A stretch of 11,979 bases of DNA, taken from Gammaproteobacteria bacterium. Its GTDB lineage: Bacteria > Pseudomonadota > Gammaproteobacteria > Steroidobacterales > GCA-2729495. Positions 5,209-11,979 of this stretch are shown here, piece after piece; within the stretch, counting starts at the first letter, position 1; the number at the start of each line of letters is the position of its first letter. The DNA is taken from assembly GCA_023383735.1 (NCBI GenBank), contig JAHDYN010000022.1:1-11979 (forward strand). The letters are read 5' to 3'. The notes under the pieces are model-generated. The model saw only the letters and a program-made list of their open reading frames with translations, ran no database searches and was not told where the DNA came from. The translations under genes were made by a program, and so were the position numbers.

Positions 5209-5487
5209 ATGATCAGGTCGTTCCGTTGTCCCGACACGGAGTCCCTTGCCAGGGGCGACCGCGTCAGGCGGTTTGCAAACATTGAAGCTGTAGCGCGGCG
5301 AAAGCTCAGGCAGTTGCAGATTGCTTCCTGCCTCGGGGATCTCAGGGTCCCTCCAGGCAACAGACTGGAAGTCCTGAAAGGCAAACGTTTAGGCCAACAC
5401 AGTATTCGCGTCAACGATCAATGGCGCATCTGCTTCCAATGGAAGGAGTCTGGTGCTGAAGCCGTCGAGATCGTTGATTACCACTGA
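5209..5487 (+). CDS. higB: HigB-type toxin (ribosome-dependent mRNA interferase)
   Basis: The 92-residue protein is a classical HigB: MIRSF at the start, the helical segment ANIEAVARRKLRQL, then PPGNRLEVLKGKRLGQHSIR, NDQWRICFQW and the C-terminal EIVDYH. Length and the ending match the Proteus-type HigB family, which cleaves translated mRNA. The ATG at 5209 begins the conserved MIRSF, so the start is firm despite the lack of a Shine-Dalgarno. higA follows after ten bases, and its ribosome binding site overlaps the higB stop (TGAGGTG). The toxin-first order is typical of this family. The gene appears intact. Confidence 0.93.
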   Translation: MIRSFRCPDTESLARGDRVRRFANIEAVARRKLRQLQIASCLGDLRVPPGNRLEVLKGKRLGQHSIRVNDQWRICFQWKESGAEAVEIVDYH

Positions 5488-5798
5488 GGTGTACGTCATG
5501 AGCAAGCTTGATCCTGTAACGCCTGGTGAACTTCTCGTCGAGGAGTTTTTGACGCCCATGGGCATCAGTCAGTACCGTCTGGCCAAAGAGATAGAGGTGC
5601 CTGCGCAGCGGATCAGCGCCATCGTGGCGGGCAAGCGTGCTGTTTCTGCCGATACCGATCTGAGGCTGTGCCGATTCTTCGGGCTTTCCAGTGGCTACTG
5701 GCTGCGTGCACAGGCAGCGTACGACACGGAGGTTGCGAAACGCGATCTTGGTGCAGTGCTCAAGCGGATCAAGCCATGGGCAACAAATCCGGCCCGAC

Positions 5799-6983
<1,185 letters not shown>

Positions 6984-7002
6984 GTCGGTCCTTTGTATCG
7001 GT

Positions 7003-7812
7003 TCAGGCCAGTGCGATGGGACGCACCAGCGACGCTTCACCACCCTTGATCTTGAGCGGCAGCACCACGACGGTGGATACCGACTGGTGATCGGCCGCAA
7101 GGGCTTCGAGGGTCAGGCTCTTCATCACGTAGATGCCGTTGTTGATCATCAGCTGCCGGTGGGCATCGAAGATGTTGGGCACGCCGATGGAGAGGTTGTC
7201 GGTGCCCACCAGCCGCGGCTTGCGCGCGGCGATCCAGCCCGTTGCTTCCGGCGACAGGCCCGCCCACTTGTAGAGGTAGGTGTCGCGGTCGGTCTCGAAG
7301 TAGCGTGCATAACCGGTGCGCACCAGCACGCAGGAGCCGGCCTCGATGGCGATGTTCTGCCGCTTGGCAGCCGCCTCCATATCGGCGACGGTGATCGAGT
7401 AGCGCTCGGGCAGCACGTCCACGCCGAGCACGGCCGGAATGTCGAACAGGGTGGCCGGCAGCACCAGCGGCGGCACCTTTTCCATGCTGTGCAGGGGTTC
7501 GGGCAGATCCACGAAGCCGATGTCGCGCTGGTAGGGGCGGATGTCGATGCCCTGCACCTTGTAGTCCTGCGACATGTGTACCGGTACGTCGAAGTGCGTG
7601 CCGGAATGCATGGAGGTGATGAGCAGGCTGATCGCATCGCCAAAGCCCGGCTCGATCTTGCCGAGATCCTTCTCCACGTACTCGTGGTAGCGGTACAGGT
7701 AGAACTGGAAGGCCGGGTCGAAGGGATGCACCGGCATGCCGGGCCAGTAGGCCTGGCCGAGGTCATAGACGCGGGCCCTGGCGAGCAGCTCGTGCAGTGC
7801 TGGTTTGCTCAT
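7003..7812 (-). CDS. Cyclase / kynurenine-formamidase-type metal hydrolase
   Basis: The 269-residue protein belongs to the cyclase family (PF04199), which includes kynurenine formamidase KynB and isatin hydrolase. The diagnostic metal motif HSGTHFDVPVH (His69, His73, Asp75, His79) is complete. Family members hydrolyse N-formyl groups or open cyclic amides using Mn or Zn in the cytoplasm. Here the likely role is hydrolysis of an amide or lactam intermediate. No tryptophan-kynurenine gene is near, so KynB itself is unlikely. The gene lies 13 bases after the M20 gene and 19 bases before the DRE-TIM gene, consistent with co-transcription. There is no signal peptide. The ATG at 7812 begins MSKPALHELL, just ahead of the first family strand. 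Confidence 0.85.
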   Translation of the reverse strand: MSKPALHELLARARVYDLGQAYWPGMPVHPFDPAFQFYLYRYHEYVEKDLGKIEPGFGDAISLLITSMHSGTHFDVPVHMSQDYKVQGIDIRPYQRDIGFVDLPEPLHSMEKVPPLVLPATLFDIPAVLGVDVLPERYSITVADMEAAAKRQNIAIEAGSCVLVRTGYARYFETDRDTYLYKWAGLSPEATGWIAARKPRLVGTDNLSIGVPNIFDAHRQLMINNGIYVMKSLTLEALAADHQSVSTVVVLPLKIKGGEASLVRPIALA

Positions 7813-7825
7813 GCTGGCGGCCGAC

Positions 7826-9097
7826 TCAGGCCGCGACTCCGCAGATGTCGAGGATGCAGCGCACGTAGATCCGCGTCATGTCCACCATGTCGCCGATGTG
7901 CACGTGCTCGCCCTGGTGCGTGGAGAAGCCGGCACCGCCGCTGCGCAGCCGCCCGGCCGAGCCGTAGTTGACGGTGGGAATGCCGTAGCGGTTCATGTGG
8001 GCCGCATCGCTGTACCAGGTCTCCGTGCCGAACTCGGGCGGCTTGCCGAGCTGCTCGGTGTGCGCGGCGACGATGGTCTTGATCAATGCATGATCGTCCG
8101 GAATCGAGGTGCCCGGCGCCGAGACGTAGATGTCGACGGTGGTGCCGTTAAGCGCCGGGTTCCTGCTGACCACGTCGCGGACCAGCTGGCGGACTTCGTT
8201 GTAGACCTGCACGGGCAGCACCTCCGGCAGCGTGCGCACATCCAGGTAGATGCAGCAGTCGTCCGGTGTCCGTGCGCCGCGCCACGGCCAGCCGCCTTCG
8301 ATGGCGGCGATATTCACCTTCGGCCGGAAATCGCCCAGGGCATTGCGTTCGATGTACGCCGGCATCCACTTGTGCAGGGCGTCCAGCACCAGCGTGGCGT
8401 TGCTGATCGCGTTCTGCTCGGGCTTCGACCAGGCCGTGTGGATGAGGACGCCAGGCACCTTGATCTTCAGCCAGGTGGTGCCGCAATGGCGCGGAATCAG
8501 CATCATGTTGGTCGGTTCGCCGAGGATGCAGTAATCGGCAACCGCGCCGTGCGTGATCGCGTACTTGGTGCCCACGCCGTAGCCCTGATAGCTTGGGCCG
8601 TCGAAATCGTTGACCGGTGCCTTTTCGATCTCGCCGCAGACGCCGGCGATGACCACGTCGCCGGCCAGCTTGATGCCCGCCGCCTGGATCGCTTCGCTCG
8701 CCACGACATAGGTGGCCAGCGCGCTCTTCATGTTGAAGGAGCCCATGCCGTAGATCCATTCGTCATCCACCACCGTGCCTTCGCAACGGTAGCCGATGCC
8801 GCGGCTGGCCTGTTCGGGGCCGAAGGAGGTATCGAGGTGGCCGTTGAACATCAGGCTCTTGCCCTTGCCCACGCCTTCCAGGATGCCGACGGCGTTGTAG
8901 CGCTGGTCGCCGATCGGCTGCAGGGTGGAGCGGAAGTTCGCGCCACGCAGGACCTCGTGCAGCGCGCGGGCCATGTCGCCCTCGCTGCCGGTCGGGCTTG
9001 GCACGTTGACCAGCTGCACGACGAGGTCGACGAGCCGGTCGCGGTCGATGTGCTCGAGGGCACGCGTGACGAGATTCGGATCCGTTTTGCTGTTCAT
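7826..9097 (-). CDS. M20-family amidohydrolase (ArgE/DapE-like deacylase)
   Basis: The 423-residue protein has the two-domain M20 layout. The catalytic domain shows FNGHLDT (metal His87, catalytic Asp89), GMGSFNMKSA, CGEIEKA (Glu156/Glu158), GEPTN and a C-terminal THQGEHVHI His ligand. The dimerisation domain contains IHTAWSKPEQNA. M20 enzymes hydrolyse N-acyl or peptide bonds with two Zn or Co ions. In the usual (A/S)DMKG motif Asp bridges the metals; here the residue is Asn122, which may change metal content or activity. ATG 9097 is chosen because the conserved part begins soon after and AGGGTGG lies upstream; the open frame continues to 9298 inside the FAH-type gene. Gaps to the neighbours are 35 and 13 bases, so it belongs to the operon. 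The substrate is unknown. Confidence 0.85.
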   Translation of the reverse strand: MNSKTDPNLVTRALEHIDRDRLVDLVVQLVNVPSPTGSEGDMARALHEVLRGANFRSTLQPIGDQRYNAVGILEGVGKGKSLMFNGHLDTSFGPEQASRGIGYRCEGTVVDDEWIYGMGSFNMKSALATYVVASEAIQAAGIKLAGDVVIAGVCGEIEKAPVNDFDGPSYQGYGVGTKYAITHGAVADYCILGEPTNMMLIPRHCGTTWLKIKVPGVLIHTAWSKPEQNAISNATLVLDALHKWMPAYIERNALGDFRPKVNIAAIEGGWPWRGARTPDDCCIYLDVRTLPEVLPVQVYNEVRQLVRDVVSRNPALNGTTVDIYVSAPGTSIPDDHALIKTIVAAHTEQLGKPPEFGTETWYSDAAHMNRYGIPTVNYGSAGRLRSGGAGFSTHQGEHVHIGDMVDMTRIYVRCILDICGVAA

Positions 9098-9132
9098 GCT
9101 GGCACCACCCTGTTGTTCTGCATTCACCCGGC

Positions 9133-10098
9133 TCAGTCGCCCGCCACGATATGCGTGGTCAGGGTGCCGAGCTTTTCGATATTGGCCTCCACCAGGTCGC
9201 CGGGTTTCAGCCATTCGGGAACGGCCATGCCGGCGGCCACGCCCGGCGGGCTGCCGCTGGTGATGATGTCGCCGGGCTCGAGTGTGGTGTTCGACCACCA
9301 GGAGACGAGTTCGGCGGTTTTGTAGTGCATCTGCGAGGTGTTCGAATCCTGCCGCACCACGCCGTTCACCTTCAGCTGCATGGCGAGCTGGTGCGGATCG
9401 CCGAGCTCATCGGGCGTGACCAGGTGTGGCCCGAAGGGGCAGGAACCGTTGAAGCTCTTGCCGAGCAGGATTACCTTGTTGGAGTGCTCGCGCGCCTGGA
9501 TGTCGCGTGCCGACAGGTCGTTGAAGATCGTGTAGCCGGCGACGTAATCCATGGCATCGGCAATCGACACGCGAAACGCCGGCTTGCCGATGATGATGGC
9601 GATCTCGATCTCGTAGTCAAGCTGCTTCGTGAAGTGCGGTACCGGCACCTTCGCCCCGGAGGCGACCACCGAGGAGGGTGCTTCCAGAAAGCCGGTCGGA
9701 TGTTCGAAGTGGAAGTCTTTCCAGTTGTGCGACTGCCACTCGGGTTCTTTCCAGGTGGTCAGCTCGCTGAGGTGCGCAGTGAAGTTGCAGGAAGTGTGCA
9801 TGATCTTGCCCGGCCGCGGCACCGGCGCGGCGAGCACGATCTCATCCGGTGCAAAGGCATAGCGATCGCCGCCGGGCCCGCGCAGCGTGCCGAGTCCCGT
9901 CGGGTCCAGTTTCGCGTCGAGCTGCTTCAGGGCGGCGCGGGCGGCATGCATGCCGGTGTCGCCGAGCTGCAGAAAAGCGAGCATGTCCGTCGGCAGCTGC
10001 CCGCCGCTCAGGGCATGCAGGTCGATGTAGCAGTGGCTGACAAAGGCGCCGATCGTCTTGCGCCCGCCGTTTGCGATTTTGAAGCTTGCAAGTTGCAT
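9133..10098 (-). CDS. Fumarylacetoacetate-hydrolase family enzyme
   Basis: The 321-residue protein ends in a FAH fold (PF01557). The metal site is visible as DYEIEIA (Glu163, Glu165) and IFNDLSARD (Asp194), followed by GKSFNGSCPFGP and the family glycine motif GDIITSGSPPGVAAG. An N-terminal ~95-residue domain precedes it, as in many bacterial catabolic members. The family includes C-C hydrolases, 2-oxo-acid decarboxylases and hydratases in aromatic degradation, so it probably processes a ring-cleavage product here; the exact reaction cannot be read. ATG 10098 starts two bases after the stop of the LLM gene, with CGGAG inside that gene's 3' end, implying coupled translation. Confidence 0.87.
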   Translation of the reverse strand: MQLASFKIANGGRKTIGAFVSHCYIDLHALSGGQLPTDMLAFLQLGDTGMHAARAALKQLDAKLDPTGLGTLRGPGGDRYAFAPDEIVLAAPVPRPGKIMHTSCNFTAHLSELTTWKEPEWQSHNWKDFHFEHPTGFLEAPSSVVASGAKVPVPHFTKQLDYEIEIAIIIGKPAFRVSIADAMDYVAGYTIFNDLSARDIQAREHSNKVILLGKSFNGSCPFGPHLVTPDELGDPHQLAMQLKVNGVVRQDSNTSQMHYKTAELVSWWSNTTLEPGDIITSGSPPGVAAGMAVPEWLKPGDLVEANIEKLGTLTTHIVAGD

Positions 10099-10100
10099 GA

Positions 10101-11183
10101 TCAGGCTCCGGGCTTCAGCTTGGGCAGTACCTGTTCGCCAAACAGCCGGATCGTTTCCAGGTTGTCGGCTTCGCTGGCGCCGACGACTTCGAGCAGCGGC
10201 AGGTTGAGGCCTGCATCCACCAGTTCCTGGGTGATCTCCAGGCACTCTTCCGGCGTACCGGAGATGCAGGTGAAGGCGCGTTGCATGGCATCGCTCACCA
10301 GGTGGGTGACGCGGTCTTCGGTGCCATCGGCGATGGCCTTGCGGAACGGTGCCCAGGTGCTGTCCGGCAGGCCTGAGGTGCTGAGGATCACGTCGTTCTT
10401 GATGTTGCGCAGCTTGTTGATGATGTAGGTGCCGGTGTAGCTGCGCGTTGCGTCCTTGGCCTTCTTGCCGTCCTTCGAGCAGGCTGCGAGGATCACACCG
10501 CCGACCGGGAAGTCAGCCGCCAGCGTGCGCTTGGCCGCGGCTGCGCCGGCCTGGCAGTTCTTGCGTGCGTAGCGCGTGAAGCCCGGCGAGGTGAGTCCCG
10601 GCAGCAGCAGGCCATCGGAGATCTCGCCGGCGAGCTTCTGCATCAGCGGTCCGGTGGCGCCGATGTAAACGGGAATCTCGGTGCGCAGGCCGCGGCCCTT
10701 GCGGTCCACGGCCGGCATGTCGCACTTGAACAACTCGCCGTCGTAGGCAAAGGCCTTGCCGCTGGTGATGCCACGAATCATGGCGGTGCACTCGCGGTGG
10801 GTCTTTACTGGCGAAAACTTCTTCATGTCGAGGTCGAGGTATTCAGTACCGACCTTGCCGGCACCGAGGCCCATGATGAAGCGTCCGCCGGACAGGTCGT
10901 CGATGCCCACGCACTCGGAGGCCTGTACCGTCGGGTGACGCATGTACGGCGAGGTGATGCCGAGGCCGATCGGGATCTTCTTCGTGGCCATGGACGCTGC
11001 AGCCAGCGTTGCAAAGCAGCCGCGCGCTTCGTGGCCGTATTTGCGGAACCAGTGATAGGCCTCGGCGATCCAGAAACCGCCGTTGTAACCGGAGGCCTCG
11101 GTCTGGGCCGCGTACTTCTGGATCGAGGACATCGGTTCGTAGGACTTGAAGATCACACCGACCTTCGGCTGTTTGTTGCTCAT
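10101..11183 (-). CDS. Luciferase-like (LLM) flavin or F420-dependent oxidoreductase
   Basis: The 360-residue TIM-barrel protein shows the LLM pattern: KVGVIFKSYEP at the first strand, IPIGLGITSPYMRHP at strand three, and DLSGGRFIMGLGAGK, then IPVYIGATGP and SDGLLLPG. The motifs resemble the methylene-H4MPT-reductase/F420-dependent subgroup, though many bacterial members use FMNH2. Precedents for the family in ring opening are RutA (uracil) and the trigonelline oxygenase TgnB. No flavin reductase or F420 gene is in the window, so the cofactor is open. ATG 11183 has AGGAG eight bases upstream; the frame extends to 11363 inside the M24 gene without a better start. FAH follows after two bases. 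Confidence 0.85.
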   Translation of the reverse strand: MSNKQPKVGVIFKSYEPMSSIQKYAAQTEASGYNGGFWIAEAYHWFRKYGHEARGCFATLAAASMATKKIPIGLGITSPYMRHPTVQASECVGIDDLSGGRFIMGLGAGKVGTEYLDLDMKKFSPVKTHRECTAMIRGITSGKAFAYDGELFKCDMPAVDRKGRGLRTEIPVYIGATGPLMQKLAGEISDGLLLPGLTSPGFTRYARKNCQAGAAAAKRTLAADFPVGGVILAACSKDGKKAKDATRSYTGTYIINKLRNIKNDVILSTSGLPDSTWAPFRKAIADGTEDRVTHLVSDAMQRAFTCISGTPEECLEITQELVDAGLNLPLLEVVGASEADNLETIRLFGEQVLPKLKPGA

Positions 11184-11218
11184 GGTTTTGCTCCTGGGGT
11201 TCTGCTGTGATCGGGGGC

Positions 11219-11979
11219 TTACAACCCGGCTTCGCCGCCCGTGTAGTACCTGACCGGCACACCGGACAGCGGCTCGCCGCCATCCGTGCCGACCCTGAAA
11301 GTTTCCTGGAAATAGAGACAGGCGCTGCGGTCTTCGGTCATGACGTGCGGGTGCATCGAACACACCATGTTTTCCACCAGCGCGAACTCGGCTCCCTCGC
11401 CGATGCGCGGGTGCTCGATCATGGTCATGCCGATCGAGTGGCCGCAGACATGGCCGAGCCGCCAGCCCTTGCCTTCAAAGGGCTTGATGCACTTGCGATG
11501 CACGTCTTCTGCGGAGGCGCCGACCTTCATGTGGGTTTTTGCCAGCTCGTGGAACTCGGCATAGGCATCCAGCAGCTGGCGGGTGATGTCGCTGATGCCC
11601 TTCGGCGCCAGCAGCCGGGAGAACTCGACCCAGTGGCCGCCCTGCCCGGAAACCTCGAGTCCGTACATCAGCGCGTCGGTGTCAGCCACGCGGCGGTGGG
11701 GGTCGGCAAAGACCATCTGCGGCCGCAGGCTGCCGTTCGGGCCGACCAGCACCATGTCCATGGTGTTGCGTGCCGTGCCCCGGGACACGAACAGCTGTTC
11801 GGCAACGCCCATCAGCTCGGCTTCGGTCTTGCCGGCCCTGTAGGCCTGTATGACGGCGAGTACACCGGCCTTGTTGATCTCCATGGAGTCCCTGATGGAG
11901 ACGAGTTCCTCGGCGCTCTTCTGTGCCCGCGAATGATCGAAAGCCACATCGAAATCGACCAGTTCGAGACCCGTGTCTG
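11219..11979 (-). CDS. Creatinase-like M24 family hydrolase, 5' end outside the window
   Basis: The frame is open to the right edge and stops at TAA 11219, so about 253 C-terminal residues are visible; the N-terminal creatinase domain is mostly missing. The pita-bread fold is recognisable by GLEVSGQGGHWVEFSR, GHVCGHSIGMTMIEHP, NMVCSMHPHV and YFQETFRV. Aligned by eye to the M24 ligand set Asp-Asp-His-Glu-Glu, it has Glu-Glu-His-His-Glu (residues 98, 108, 170, 199 and 215, counted from the GTG at 11947). It is therefore probably not a standard aminopeptidase. Family relatives with altered sites include creatinase, ectoine hydrolase DoeA and DMSP lyase DddP. The gene is the most upstream operon member seen, 35 bases before the LLM gene. 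The GTG at 11947 is an internal codon, not the start. Confidence 0.8.
   Translation of the reverse strand, partial: DTGLELVDFDVAFDHSRAQKSAEELVSIRDSMEINKAGVLAVIQAYRAGKTEAELMGVAEQLFVSRGTARNTMDMVLVGPNGSLRPQMVFADPHRRVADTDALMYGLEVSGQGGHWVEFSRLLAPKGISDITRQLLDAYAEFHELAKTHMKVGASAEDVHRKCIKPFEGKGWRLGHVCGHSIGMTMIEHPRIGEGAEFALVENMVCSMHPHVMTEDRSACLYFQETFRVGTDGGEPLSGVPVRYYTGGEAGL

Noticed and set aside
11219..11947. Complete M24 gene starting at GTG 11947
   Set aside because: The frame stays open to the window edge and the protein would lack the N-terminal creatinase domain, so the gene is 5'-truncated by the window.

Overview
The window reads as high-GC gammaproteobacterial chromosome. The main pointers are a DjlA/Rpe housekeeping block, a cAMP-binding Crp/Vfr-type regulator and a PEP-CTERM surface protein. 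I cannot name a genus; a Nevskiales, Chromatiales or Xanthomonadales-like lineage is a guess from gene style only.

Layout. (1) Positions 1-1667 are a housekeeping edge: the first codons of a probable purC on the minus strand, then djlA (co-chaperone) and rpe (pentose-phosphate epimerase) on the plus strand. (2) Positions 1668-2704 hold an exported PEP-CTERM protein. Upstream of it is a consensus-quality sigma-54 promoter and a leader hairpin that would pair with its Shine-Dalgarno sequence. A 15-bp hairpin closes the gene. (3) Positions 2705-3700 hold a Crp-family regulator on the minus strand, with a perfect TGTGA-N6-TCACA site in its upstream region. (4) About 3556-5800 is an accessory island. 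It has two different type II toxin-antitoxin modules (HigB2/HigA2-like and classical HigBA), a small secreted protein coupled to the first antitoxin, and two related non-coding repeats, one ahead of each toxin. Both toxin genes appear to be transcribed from promoters whose -10 box almost touches the start codon, suggesting leaderless mRNAs. (5) Positions 5799-11979 are one tightly packed minus-strand operon of at least six enzymes, cut by the window edge. In transcription order they are: M24 creatinase-like hydrolase, luciferase-like oxidoreductase, fumarylacetoacetate-hydrolase-type enzyme, M20 amidohydrolase, cyclase/kynurenine-formamidase-type hydrolase, and a LeuA/homocitrate-synthase-type DRE-TIM enzyme.

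The enzyme operon is the best candidate for an undescribed system. It combines a possible ring-opening oxygenase, three C-N hydrolase types, a FAH-type C-C hydrolase or lyase and an acyl-CoA condensing (or cleaving) enzyme. That is the kind of set expected for breakdown of a nitrogen-containing ring or amide, but I recognise no characterised pathway with this exact set. The M24 member has non-canonical metal-ligand residues and the M20 member has Asn in place of the usual bridging Asp, so simple peptidase labels are doubtful.

The last ~15 residues of HigA are encoded antisense to the 3' end of the DRE-TIM gene, which suggests the right-hand junction of the island lies near 5790-5800. No tRNA, rRNA, CRISPR array or intact transposase was seen.
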